Notes: a model not told the origin generated them from the sequence alone. Counted from the first letter of the stretch, positions 9,322 to 16,082 are shown. The stretch: 32,936 nucleotides of DNA from Prevotella sp. (GCA_017460765.1 JAFUAK010000034.1:1-32936), one strand, 5' to 3'. Program-made: numbers and translations.

Positions 9322-9350
9322 TTTAATGTTTAATGTTTAATCTTTTAATG
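9322..9350. repeat. Heptamer tandem repeat in the cysK leader
   Basis: On the plus strand, TTTAATG at 9322-9328 and 9329-9335, TTTAATC at 9336-9342 and TTTAATG at 9344-9350. It lies between the cysK -7 box and its ATG, so it would be transcribed as ATTAAAC-like units ending 4 nt before the start codon. Confidence 0.8.
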
Positions 9351-9366
9351 TTTCATTTTCCTGCTG

Positions 9367-9398
9367 CAAAGGTACGGCGAAAATCCAGCCCCACCAAT
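9367..9398 (-). promoter_or_regulatory. Probable cysK promoter
   Basis: On the minus strand, TACCTTTG (9367-9374) fits the TAnnTTTG -7 element. Twenty nt upstream lies ATTG (9395-9398), an imperfect -33 box. The start site would fall near 9360, giving a leader of about 43 nt that carries the heptamer array. Confidence 0.6.
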
Positions 9399-9419
9399 CG
9401 CATAGATAGGTTATTCCGC

Positions 9420-9437
9420 ATACCACAAACATGGTAT
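9420..9437. promoter_or_regulatory. Perfect 6-6-6 dyad upstream of cysK
   Basis: ATACCA, a 6-nt spacer, then TGGTAT: an exact inverted repeat sized like a dimeric regulator site. It lies about 22 nt upstream of the cysK -33 box and about 65 nt upstream of the frr -33 box, so it could serve either gene. No regulator is identified, and a single dyad of this size can arise by chance. Confidence 0.3.
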
Positions 9438-9480
9438 TTCGCCCTTTTTGCTGCCTACACCTTATATAATTAAGGAGGAA

Positions 9481-9552
9481 ATGATGAAAAAAATCGTAAA
9501 ACGTTTGGAGATTTCATGGAAAAGCGTTACTTTTGTCAACAGAAAAAACTAA
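9481..9552 (+). CDS. Possible 23-residue small ORF with a strong ribosome binding site
   Basis: ATG ATG at 9481 opens a 23-codon frame (MMKKIVKRLEIS...) ending TAA 9550-9552. AAGGAGG at 9472-9478 lies 2 nt before the first ATG and 5 nt before the second, unusually strong for this phylum, where most genes here lack such a site. The peptide is very basic. The frr promoter lies inside this frame, so the frr mRNA would not carry it whole. It would need its own promoter; TATATAAT-like sequence at about 9463-9470 is too close to the RBS to be convincing. It may be a chance frame. Confidence 0.25.
   Translation: MMKKIVKRLEISWKSVTFVNRKN
9504..9535 (+). promoter_or_regulatory. frr-rsgA promoter
   Basis: TTTG (9504-9507), 20 nt, then TACTTTTG (9528-9535): a full match to the Bacteroidota -33/-7 pattern. 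Transcription would start near 9541, leaving a leader of about 24 nt before the frr ATG. Confidence 0.75.
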
Positions 9553-9564
9553 AACTGTAGAATT

Positions 9565-10125
9565 ATGTTAGACGTTAAAGAGACTTTGAAGAAGAGTGAG
9601 GAGCGCATGGAGATGGCAGCGATGTTCCTGGAAGACGAACTGAACCGCATCCGTGCAGGTCGTGCAAACATTGCCATCCTCGATGGCGTACGTGTGGATT
9701 CCTATGGCAGTAAGGTGCCCCTGAACCAAGTGGCGAACATTTCTGTGCCCGATGCGCGTACCATTGCCATCAAGCCCTGGGACCGTAAGGAGATCAAGAA
9801 CATTGAGAAGGCCATCATGGACTCCGACGTAGGCATTACCCCGGAGAACAACGGTGAGGTGATCCGACTGAACATCCCGCAGCCCACTGAGGAGCGCCGT
9901 CGTGACCTGACCAAGCAGTGCAACAAGATCGCCGAGAAGGCCAAGGTCGAGGTGCGCAACGTGCGTGCCGACATCAAGGATAAACTGAAGAAGGCCATCA
10001 AGGACGGTCTCAGCGAGGACAATGAGAAGGATGCCGAACTGGAACTTCAGAAGATCCACGACAAGTTCATCAAGAAGATCGATGAACTGATAGCCGCAAA
10101 GAACAAGGAGATCATGACGGTGTAG
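9565..10125 (+). CDS. frr: Ribosome recycling factor
   Basis: A 186-residue protein, the usual length for the family. With EF-G it splits the post-termination ribosome into subunits. The sequence shows the long-helix bundle pattern and family signatures: [10 protein letters not shown] near residues 26-35, [14 protein letters not shown], the hinge and domain II region ([13 protein letters not shown]), and a charged C-terminal helix ([16 protein letters not shown]). Start ATG 9565 sits about 24 nt after the predicted transcription start. The rsgA ATG follows the stop by a single base, so the two ribosome-related genes are almost certainly co-transcribed. Confidence 0.97.
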   Translation: MLDVKETLKKSEERMEMAAMFLEDELNRIRAGRANIAILDGVRVDSYGSKVPLNQVANISVPDARTIAIKPWDRKEIKNIEKAIMDSDVGITPENNGEVIRLNIPQPTEERRRDLTKQCNKIAEKAKVEVRNVRADIKDKLKKAIKDGLSEDNEKDAELELQKIHDKFIKKIDELIAAKNKEIMTV

Positions 10126-10126
10126 G

Positions 10127-11056
10127 ATGAAAGGCCTCGTCGTCAAGAATACCGGCAGCTGGTACACCGTCCTGACGGACGATGGCCAGCTGATTGAGTC
10201 TAAGGTGAAGGGTAACTTCCGCCTGAAGGGTATCCGCAGCACCAATCCCGTGGCCGTGGGCGACAGAGTAGAGTTGGTGACGAACCCCGAGGGCACGGCC
10301 TTCATCACCGACATCGGCGACCGTCGCAACTATATCATCCGCAAGTCGCAGAACCTGTCCAAGCAGAGCCATATCATCGCCGCCAATGTCGATCAGGCGT
10401 TCCTGGTCGTCACGGTGAACTATCCCCAGACCTCGACCACCTTCATCGATCGCTTCCTGGCCTCCGCTGAGGCTTATCGCGTGCCTGTCGTGCTGGTCTT
10501 CAACAAGACGGATCTGCTCGATGAGGACGAGCGGCGCTACCAGCAAATGATGATCCAACTCTACGAGACCGTCGGCTACGAATGTCATGCCATTTCGGCA
10601 GAGACGGGCGAGGGCGTGGAGGCCCTGCGCTCCATGCTCGACGGGAAGGTGACCCTGCTCAGTGGCAATAGTGGGGTGGGGAAGTCGACGCTCATCAACC
10701 GTTTTGTGCCTGGTGCGAACCTTCGTACGGCGGAGATTTCCGATGCCCATAATACGGGGCAGCATACTACGACCTTCAGTGAGATGATTCCCATAGGCGG
10801 AGGCTGGCTCATCGACACTCCGGGCATCAAGGGCTTTGGCACCTTCGATATGGAACCCGAGGAACTCACGAGTTATTTCCGCGAGATATTCCGCTTCTCC
10901 AAGGACTGCCGTTTCTCCAACTGTACCCATACCCACGAGCCGGGCTGTGCCGTGCTCCAGGCCCTCGAAGACCACTATATCGCCCAGAGCCGTTACCAGT
11001 CGTACCTCTCCATGATGGACGACAAGGAGAGCGGCAAGTACCGCGAGGCGTACTGA
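10127..11056 (+). CDS. rsgA: Ribosome small-subunit-dependent GTPase A
   Basis: A 309-residue circularly permuted GTPase that checks and releases late 30S assembly intermediates. An N-terminal OB-fold (about 1-75) precedes the GTPase domain with motifs in permuted order: G4 NKTD (126-129), SAETGEG (157-163), G1 GNSGVGKST (180-188), switch region THHT-like at about 212-216 (QHTTT), and G3 DTPG (230-233). The C-terminal zinc motif is Cys261-x4-Cys266-x-His268-x5-Cys274, as in the family. It starts 1 nt after frr. The next gene begins 31 nt downstream across an AATGAAA-type repeat, with no clear promoter, so read-through into the S9 peptidase gene is possible. Confidence 0.96.
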   Translation: MKGLVVKNTGSWYTVLTDDGQLIESKVKGNFRLKGIRSTNPVAVGDRVELVTNPEGTAFITDIGDRRNYIIRKSQNLSKQSHIIAANVDQAFLVVTVNYPQTSTTFIDRFLASAEAYRVPVVLVFNKTDLLDEDERRYQQMMIQLYETVGYECHAISAETGEGVEALRSMLDGKVTLLSGNSGVGKSTLINRFVPGANLRTAEISDAHNTGQHTTTFSEMIPIGGGWLIDTPGIKGFGTFDMEPEELTSYFREIFRFSKDCRFSNCTHTHEPGCAVLQALEDHYIAQSRYQSYLSMMDDKESGKYREAY

Positions 11057-11060
11057 TAAG

Positions 11061-11084
11061 AATGAAATAATGAAAGAATGAAAT
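11061..11084. repeat. Three octamers directly in front of the S9 peptidase start
   Basis: AATGAAAT (11061-11068), AATGAAAG (11069-11076), AATGAAAT (11077-11084), then AGC and the ATG at 11088. It fills nearly the whole gap between rsgA and the peptidase gene, and resembles the other short AT-rich arrays at gene starts in this window. Confidence 0.75.
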
Positions 11085-11087
11085 AGC

Positions 11088-13535
11088 ATGAAAAAGTCCC
11101 TTTTATCTTTTTGCCTTCTTGCCATTGTACCTTCACTCGTCTCTGCTCAGCAGAAGACGCAGGTCACGAGGTTCAACCTGGCAGGCCCCTACGCAGTGAC
11201 GATGCCTGCCGCCTTCGACAGTGTCGATGTGCAGGGAAAGAAGTTCGACGACCAGTCGTTCTTGAAGTCGATGTCGCTGACGGCTCCTGTCAGCGGCCAG
11301 TTCGAAGGTTCGGTATTGCCCTCTTTGGCTGACAGCCGCAGCGTGGGCGTACTCACCTTCTATGTCAACAATACCGACTTCCTGAAGGGGAAGATCACCG
11401 TCAAGGGTCCTAAGCACAGTCAGTTGTATATCGACGGCGTTGAGGCTGGCGAGGAACTTAGTCTCGCCCCTGAGCACCATACCTTCGCCGTCAAGTTCCT
11501 GGCAGAGCCACGGGATACCGACTCCATCCAGGTCTCGATCGAGGCCCCGCAGACTGTTGCCTACACCCTCGACAGCCATCATCCCTATATGGCGCACGAC
11601 CTGTTCGACGGTCGCCGTGTCAGGGGCATCTCCCTGTCTGCCGACGGCCAGTATGCCTCGCTCTCCTATCAGACCACGGAGCGGGGTGGCAATACCCGCT
11701 GGGACTATGAACTGCGCGAGGTTAGGACCAAGCGCCTCCTGGCACGTCCTCAGGGCAATCCCAGGTGGCTCCCCGCCACGGTCGCCTATCTGGAGGAAGA
11801 GTACTACGACGGTAAGCGCATGCTGTATCAGGTGGAGCCGCGTACAGGCGAGCGCACCCTCTTTGCCGCCGATGTCCCTGAGGGCAGTTATACCGTCTCA
11901 CCTACGGAAGACTACCTGATTATCAGCATGGAGGAAGAAGGCCCGAAGGAGGATCCGGGTGTCTTCGAGGTGCTGGAGATGGACGATCGTCAGCCAGGCT
12001 GGCGCAAGCGCAGTTATCTCTGCAAGTACGACATGGCTACAGGACTGACGCAGCGCATCACCTTCGGCCATCAGAACACCTATCTCGAAGACATCAGCGC
12101 CGACGGCACCCGGCTGCTCATCGGCACGTCCTATTCCCGCCTGGCCAAGCGCCCGACGGAGGTGGGGGATGCCTACGTGATGGATGCCAGGACGCTGAAG
12201 ACCGACACGCTGTTCGTCTGCGAAGGTTTCCTCGGCGGGGGCACTTTCTCGCCCGATGGCAGGCAGGTGCTCTTCAATGGAACGCCTGAGGCCTTCAACC
12301 GCATTGGCTGTCAGTTGCCCGCAGACCGCACGCCCAGCATGACGGAAGGCGAACTGTTCCTCTTCGATATCGCCACCCGTCAGGTCACGCCGCTCACGAA
12401 GGACTTCAATCCCTCGCTGAATGGGGGCACTGTCTGGTTTTCTGGCGACGGACAGGTCTATTTCACCGCCGAGGAGCGCGACTATGTGTATCTCTACAGC
12501 CTGAACCCCAAGACGGGCAAGATCACCCGACTGCCTGTGGAGGGCGACTACGTGTTCCGCTTCGACAAGGCCCGCCGTGCAGCGGCCATTGCCTATACTT
12601 CTAACAAGACGCTGGAGCCTGTCTCTGCCTATGTCATGCGAAGTGAAAAGGGAAAAGTGAGAAGCGAGAAGTTCTTCGACGGGGCCACGGCGCTGGGCGA
12701 TGCTGAACTGGGCACCTGCGAGGACTGGAACTTCCAGAACTCGCGCGGCGATACCGTCTATGGCCGTCTCTATATGCCGAAGGACTACGATGCCACCAGG
12801 CAGTATCCGATGATTGTGAACTACTACGGCGGCTGTTCGCCCACCAGCCGCTACTTCGAGTCGCGCTATCCCGCCCAGTACTGGACCAGTCTGGGCTATG
12901 CCGTCTATGTCCTTCAGCCCAGCGGTGCCACGGGCTTCGGCCAGGAGTGGGCCTCGCGCCATGTGAATACGGCGGGCCGCGGACCTGCGGAGGATATCAT
13001 CGAGGGCACCAGGAAGATCTGCGAGGCCCATCCCTTCCTCGACAGTCGGCACGTGGGCTGCATCGGTGCCTCCTACGGCGGGTTCATGACGATGTACCTG
13101 CAGACGGTGACGGATATCTTCGCCGCCGCCATCTCCCATGCGGGCATCGCCAACCACACCAGTTACTGGGGTGAGGGCTACTGGGGCTATAACTACAGCG
13201 AGGTGTCGATGGCCAACAGTTATCCCTGGAGCCATCGCGAACTCTATGTCGACCAATCGCCGCTTTTCAATGCCGACAAGATCCACACGCCCCTGTTGCT
13301 GCTCCACGGCAATGCCGATACCAACGTGCCCCTCATCGAGAGCCTGCAGATGTTCACTGCCCTGAAACTGCTGGGCCGTGAGGTCGCCCTCGTCGAGGTG
13401 GAAGGCGAGAACCACCACATCCTCGAATACGCCAAGCGCGAGAAGTGGATGGCCACCCAGATGGCCTGGTTCGCCAAGTGGCTCAAGGGCGACTCCACCT
13501 GGTGGGACGCCCTCTATCCGAAGAAACACCTGTAA
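11088..13535 (+). CDS. Secreted S9 family dipeptidyl-peptidase IV-like serine peptidase
   Basis: An 815-residue exported peptidase. A signal peptide (1-20, VSA before Gln-Gln) is followed by an extra N-terminal region (about 25-160), a DPP-IV-type beta-propeller (about 165-540) and an alpha/beta-hydrolase domain (about 555-800). The catalytic triad is visible: Ser662 in GASYGGF, Asp744 in HGNADTNVP, and His776 or His777 in GENHHIL. Family members release dipeptides, often X-Pro, from peptide N-termini; the exact specificity cannot be read. Between propeller and hydrolase, residues 518-528 (RSEKGKVRSEK) are encoded by degenerate heptamers at 12642-12669, which look like an in-frame repeat insertion. 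It ends 6 nt before a two-way terminator shared with the convergent epimerase gene. Start ATG 11088 gives a clean signal peptide. Confidence 0.92.
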   Translation: MKKSLLSFCLLAIVPSLVSAQQKTQVTRFNLAGPYAVTMPAAFDSVDVQGKKFDDQSFLKSMSLTAPVSGQFEGSVLPSLADSRSVGVLTFYVNNTDFLKGKITVKGPKHSQLYIDGVEAGEELSLAPEHHTFAVKFLAEPRDTDSIQVSIEAPQTVAYTLDSHHPYMAHDLFDGRRVRGISLSADGQYASLSYQTTERGGNTRWDYELREVRTKRLLARPQGNPRWLPATVAYLEEEYYDGKRMLYQVEPRTGERTLFAADVPEGSYTVSPTEDYLIISMEEEGPKEDPGVFEVLEMDDRQPGWRKRSYLCKYDMATGLTQRITFGHQNTYLEDISADGTRLLIGTSYSRLAKRPTEVGDAYVMDARTLKTDTLFVCEGFLGGGTFSPDGRQVLFNGTPEAFNRIGCQLPADRTPSMTEGELFLFDIATRQVTPLTKDFNPSLNGGTVWFSGDGQVYFTAEERDYVYLYSLNPKTGKITRLPVEGDYVFRFDKARRAAAIAYTSNKTLEPVSAYVMRSEKGKVRSEKFFDGATALGDAELGTCEDWNFQNSRGDTVYGRLYMPKDYDATRQYPMIVNYYGGCSPTSRYFESRYPAQYWTSLGYAVYVLQPSGATGFGQEWASRHVNTAGRGPAEDIIEGTRKICEAHPFLDSRHVGCIGASYGGFMTMYLQTVTDIFAAAISHAGIANHTSYWGEGYWGYNYSEVSMANSYPWSHRELYVDQSPLFNADKIHTPLLLLHGNADTNVPLIESLQMFTALKLLGREVALVEVEGENHHILEYAKREKWMATQMAWFAKWLKGDSTWWDALYPKKHL
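12642..12669 (+). repeat. Degenerate heptamer array inside the S9 peptidase gene
   Basis: AGTGAAA, AGGGAAA, AGTGAGA, AGCGAGA in direct succession, encoding a lysine/arginine-rich stretch between the propeller and catalytic domains. It belongs to the same purine-rich heptamer type as the array in the GH67 gene (16638-16665). The frame is kept open. Confidence 0.7.
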
Positions 13536-13541
13536 ATGAAG

Positions 13542-13563
13542 AATCCCGCCGTTTGGCGGGATT
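13542..13563. terminator. Two-way terminator between the S9 peptidase and epimerase genes
   Basis: AATCCCGCC (13542-13550), GTTT loop, GGCGGGATT (13555-13563). It is followed by TCTTTATTT on the plus strand and by TCTTCATTT on the minus strand. It serves both convergent genes, lying 6 nt after one stop and 3 nt after the other. Confidence 0.85.
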
Positions 13564-13566
13564 TCT

Positions 13567-14436
13567 TTATTTGATGATGATCTCGTACTTCGACATGAAC
13601 GAGGCGCCTGGCTGCAGGTGGTTCATCAGCGGCTTGTCCTTGAACTCTCCCTCAAAGCCGCGCGGGTCGCCCAGACCGTACCACGGCTCGATGCAGACGA
13701 ACGGAGCCTGCTTGCCGTAGGGACTCCAGAAAGCGATGACGGGGGTACGGAACTCTACCGTCACCTCTGCCTCGCCTGCCTTGTTCAGCAGTTCGGCGCG
13801 ACGGACTTGGCTCCTGTGAATCTTCACCGAGTCGTTGCGCCACGTGTTGTCCGAGAACTCAATGATGCCCCCTTCAGCCTCCACGGGCACTTCAGTCATC
13901 TCGTGCGAGCCGTCGATGTAACTCTTCAGGCCGTCGAGAGGCTCCTGGCTGTCCAGGCGGATACGGCCGTGCTGGTCCTCGCCCTCCTTCATGTCAGGCA
14001 CATTAAAGGCGGGGTGGCCGCCGATCTGGAAGTGGATCTCGCGGGTATCCGTGTTATGGACATGCCAGATGACACCGATCCTGTTGTCGTCGAGCACGTA
14101 ACTGACGCTGAGGGTAAAGTCGTAGGGATACACCTTGCGCGTCTCCTCGGAGGACTCCAGGGCCAGTGTCACCTTACGCTCGCTCTGCGCAATCAGTTTG
14201 AAGTCGGTATCGCGTGCGAAGCCGTGACGGGGCAGGTGGTACTCCTGGCCGTCCACATAATAGGTGTCGTTGTTCACCGAACACACGATGGGGAAGAGGA
14301 TAGGGGAGTGGCGCGGCCAGAATTTGGGGTCTGCCTGCCACAGATACTCCTTGCCGTCGGCATCCTTGATACTCTGCAGTTCTGCTCCTGTCTCTGATAC
14401 GAGAACAGTGATTTTGTCGTTCTTTAGTTCTACCAT
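13567..14436 (-). CDS. Aldose 1-epimerase family protein (LacX-like)
   Basis: A 289-residue cytoplasmic protein with the galactose-mutarotase-like beta-sandwich pattern. Family signatures include GAELQSIKDADGKEYLW near the start, LPRHGFARDTDF (about 90-101) with a candidate substrate-binding His, GGHPAFNVP (about 157-165) with a second, and a C-terminal Glu-containing segment CIEPWYGLGDP. Such proteins interconvert alpha and beta anomers of sugars or act on phosphorylated sugars. It is shorter than GalM and closer to LacX-type relatives, so the substrate is uncertain. There is no signal peptide. It is divergent from mnmA, with a TATCTTTG -7 box about 30 nt before the ATG, and convergent with the S9 peptidase gene. 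Confidence 0.88.
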   Translation of the reverse strand: MVELKNDKITVLVSETGAELQSIKDADGKEYLWQADPKFWPRHSPILFPIVCSVNNDTYYVDGQEYHLPRHGFARDTDFKLIAQSERKVTLALESSEETRKVYPYDFTLSVSYVLDDNRIGVIWHVHNTDTREIHFQIGGHPAFNVPDMKEGEDQHGRIRLDSQEPLDGLKSYIDGSHEMTEVPVEAEGGIIEFSDNTWRNDSVKIHRSQVRRAELLNKAGEAEVTVEFRTPVIAFWSPYGKQAPFVCIEPWYGLGDPRGFEGEFKDKPLMNHLQPGASFMSKYEIIIK

Positions 14437-14465
14437 AGTTTTATAGTTTTAAATGGATTCTGCTG

Positions 14466-14473
14466 CAAAGATA
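14466..14473 (-). promoter_or_regulatory. -7 box of the epimerase promoter
   Basis: TATCTTTG on the minus strand, 29 nt from the epimerase ATG. No convincing TTTG lies at the usual 19-21 nt upstream, so the assignment rests on the -7 element and position. Confidence 0.55.
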
Positions 14474-14494
14474 CAAAATTACCCTTACAAATCA

Positions 14495-14534
14495 TTTTTT
14501 ATCCTTTTACCTTTTTACTTTTTTACCTTTTTTT
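14495..14534. repeat. Octamer array (YTTTTTAC type) abutting the mnmA promoter
   Basis: Five consecutive 8-nt units: TTTTTTAT, CCTTTTAC, CTTTTTAC, TTTTTTAC, CTTTTTTT. They are followed after one G by the mnmA -7 box. A near-copy lies in front of hflX (20812-20843). Confidence 0.8.
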
Positions 14535-14535
14535 G

Positions 14536-14543
14536 TATCTTTG
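14536..14543 (+). promoter_or_regulatory. mnmA promoter -7 box with almost no leader
   Basis: TATCTTTG, then CACCCG and ATG at 14550. A start site about 4-7 nt past the box leaves a leader of roughly 0-3 nt to ATG 14550, or under 10 nt to ATG 14556. The -33 position falls in the T-rich octamer array and has no TTTG. Confidence 0.65.
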
Positions 14544-14549
14544 CACCCG

Positions 14550-15629
14550 ATGAACATGCAGGAGATAGAAAACAAGCGGATTGCCGTGCTGCTTTCGGGC
14601 GGTGTCGACAGCAGTGTCGTGGTCTATGAATTTGCCAGTCTCGGGCTTCATCCCGACTGTTTCTATATCAACATCGGCCCCGAGGAGAGTGAACAGTGGG
14701 ACTGTACCGCGGAGGAGGATTTGGAGATGGCGACGGCCGTGGCCCACAAGTATGGCTGCCGTCTGGAGGTCATCGACTGCCATCGGGAGTACTGGGATCA
14801 GGTGACGCGCTATACGATGGACAAGGTGCGTGCAGGCTATACGCCGAATCCCGACGTGATGTGCAACCGTCTGATCAAGTTCGGTGCCTTCGACGAGAAG
14901 CGGGGTCATGATTACGACCTCATCGCTACCGGGCACTATGCCCAGACGGAGACCGACGAGGAGGGCAGGAAGTGGCTCGTCACGAGTCCCGACCCTGTGA
15001 AGGACCAGACCGACTTCCTCGCACAGATCTACGACTGGCAACTCAAGAAAGCCCTCTTCCCCATCGGCCATTACGTGAAGGACGAGGTGCGCCAGATTGC
15101 CGAGCGCGAGCATCTGGTGAATGCCCATCGCAAGGACTCGCAGGGCATCTGCTTCCTGGGCAAGATCAACTACAACGACTATATCCGCCGCTACCTGGGT
15201 GAGCAGCCCGGCGACGTCATTGAACTGGAGACGGGCCGCAGGATTGGCGAGCATCGCGGCCTCTGGTTCCACACCATCGGCCAGCGCAAGGGCATGGGCT
15301 TCAGCGGCGGTCCCTGGTTCGTGGTGAAGAAGGACGTGGCTCAGAACATCCTCTACGTCTCCCATGGCTATGACCCCGAGACGGCCTATAAACAGGACTT
15401 CCCCATCCACGACATGCACTGGCTGACGCAGGCTGTCGCTCTCCGCGACATCACCTTCAAGATCCGCCACACCCCCGGCTATCTGCCCGCGACGCTGGAG
15501 CCGACGGGCGAGGGGGCGTTCGTTGTCCATGCCAAGGACAAGATCCACGGTGTCGCCCCCGGCCAGTTCTGCGTCATCTACGATGCCCATCATCACCGCT
15601 GTCTCGGCTCCGCAGAAATCACAGTTTGA
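14550..15629 (+). CDS. mnmA: tRNA-specific 2-thiouridylase
   Basis: A 359-residue cytoplasmic enzyme that thiolates U34 of tRNAs for Lys, Glu and Gln, using ATP and a sulfur relay. The PP-loop motif SGGVDSS lies at 16-22. The two catalytic cysteines are Cys105 (PDVMCNRLIKFG) and Cys201 (GICFLGK), 96 residues apart. Other family signatures are ATGHYAQ, DQTDFLAQ-type tRNA-binding residues and GQRKGMGFSGGPWFV. The reading frame extends to TTG 14541, but that codon is inside the -7 box; ATG 14550 or ATG 14556 is the real start. Three hairpins follow the stop. It is divergent from the epimerase gene. Confidence 0.95.
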   Translation: MNMQEIENKRIAVLLSGGVDSSVVVYEFASLGLHPDCFYINIGPEESEQWDCTAEEDLEMATAVAHKYGCRLEVIDCHREYWDQVTRYTMDKVRAGYTPNPDVMCNRLIKFGAFDEKRGHDYDLIATGHYAQTETDEEGRKWLVTSPDPVKDQTDFLAQIYDWQLKKALFPIGHYVKDEVRQIAEREHLVNAHRKDSQGICFLGKINYNDYIRRYLGEQPGDVIELETGRRIGEHRGLWFHTIGQRKGMGFSGGPWFVVKKDVAQNILYVSHGYDPETAYKQDFPIHDMHWLTQAVALRDITFKIRHTPGYLPATLEPTGEGAFVVHAKDKIHGVAPGQFCVIYDAHHHRCLGSAEITV

Positions 15630-15635
15630 GAACAT

Positions 15636-15667
15636 AAAGAAGGCCCCGTCATTCGGGAGCCTTCTTT
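15636..15667 (+). terminator. First hairpin after mnmA
   Basis: AAAGAAGGC (15636-15644) pairs with GCCTTCTTT (15659-15667), with a further CCCG/CGGG pairing inside. It begins 6 nt after the mnmA stop. The T run is only three long, so it may act as a weak terminator or as 3'-end protection. Confidence 0.6.
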
Positions 15668-15671
15668 CATA

Positions 15672-15706
15672 ACCCTAATAAGAATCACTTATTCTGATTT
15701 TAGGGT
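15672..15706. other. Second hairpin after mnmA
   Basis: ACCCTAA (15672-15678) pairs with TTAGGGT (15700-15706), and AGAAT (15681-15685) with ATTCT (15691-15695), around a 5-nt loop with an internal bulge. It is followed by CTCTTATTTC, not a true T run. It could be a weak terminator; no other role is apparent. Confidence 0.45.
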
Positions 15707-15726
15707 CTCTTATTTCAGAGCAAGAG

Positions 15727-15759
15727 CCACTTATCGCCCCGATAAGTGGTTCTTTTTTT
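15727..15759 (+). terminator. Strong rho-independent terminator (third hairpin)
   Basis: Perfect 10-bp stem CCACTTATCG (15727-15736) with CGATAAGTGG (15740-15749), a 3-nt loop, then TTC and seven T. It looks like the main stop for mnmA transcription, or a terminator left by a lost gene. Confidence 0.85.
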
Positions 15760-15776
15760 CGAAGTGACGGTCAATC

Positions 15777-15806
15777 GATTTTGGGTTTTTGGGTTTTTGG
15801 GTATTT
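15777..15806 (+). repeat. Left arm of the inverted repeat
   Basis: GATTTT followed by tandem GGGTTTTT units and GGGTATTT. It is complementary to 15969-16000 over its full length apart from two extra T in the other arm. Confidence 0.85.
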
Positions 15807-15849
15807 TGCGATTTTAATGGTTTCAGTGGGCTTATATAAATAAAAATAG

Positions 15850-15879
15850 AATTAATATATATTATAATATATATTAATT
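15850..15879. repeat. Perfect 30-bp A+T palindrome
   Basis: Both halves of 15850-15879 are exact reverse complements with no spacer and contain only A and T. It could extrude as a cruciform or be a DNA-unwinding or protein-binding site. It lies between the two arms of the inverted repeat. Confidence 0.85.
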
Positions 15880-15968
15880 TAATAATATTTATAGAACTAC
15901 TATAGAATCTAACCCAAATCTTCCATCAATACCCTTAGACGTTACAACCCCAAAAACATAAAAAAAAC

Positions 15969-16000
15969 AAATACCCAAAAACCCAAAAACCCAAAAAATC
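15969..16000 (-). repeat. Right arm of the inverted repeat
   Basis: Reverse-complement copy of 15777-15806. On the plus strand it shows repeated ACCCAAAA units. Confidence 0.85.
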
Positions 16001-16005
16001 ACGGT

Positions 16006-16077
16006 GAAACATATCTGCTGGATATCGCCGTGCGCCCAAAGGAGAACCGCCGCAAGACGGGCTTCATACAGACTTAA
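16006..16077 (+). pseudogene. Orphan 3' coding end of an unidentified gene
   Basis: A 23-codon stretch reads ETYLLDIAVRPKENR and continues to TAA 16075-16077. Its GC-rich third positions are like the real genes here and unlike the AT-rich element directly upstream. It has no start codon of its own in this frame. It ends 5 nt before a hairpin with a T-rich tail on both strands (16083-16104), the usual place for a convergent gene end. I infer it is the remnant of a plus-strand gene whose body was deleted or replaced near the inverted-repeat element. I do not recognise the protein; chance is possible for so short a stretch. Confidence 0.35.
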
Positions 16078-16082
16078 AAAAG

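Larger units (their letters stand above)
15777..16000. other. AT-rich inverted-repeat element of about 224 bp, possible non-autonomous mobile element
   Basis: Terminal arms 15777-15806 and 15969-16000 are inverted copies that differ only by a 2-nt gap. Each has three GGGTTTTT-type octamers and ends in GGGTATTT. The interior is very AT-rich, has no credible gene, and contains a perfect 30-bp palindrome (15850-15879). ACGGT occurs just outside both ends (15767-15771 and 16001-16005), a possible but weak target duplication because the left copy is 5 nt further from its arm. It resembles a miniature element; no transposase or family is recognised. A structural or replication role is an alternative. 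Confidence 0.45.

Noticed and set aside
11898..13529. 543-codon open frame antisense to the S9 peptidase gene
   Set aside because: Same reason: the sense strand carries the complete catalytic triad, and the antisense product shows no domain.
14541..14549. TTG start at 14541 for mnmA
   Set aside because: It is part of the -7 box, so it cannot be inside the mRNA.
15777..16000. GGGTTTTT repeats as a CRISPR array
   Set aside because: Units are 8 nt and directly adjacent, with no spacers and no cas genes.
15760..16005. AT-rich palindromic region as chromosomal oriC
   Set aside because: No cluster of DnaA boxes was seen, and none of the genes usually near an origin is present.
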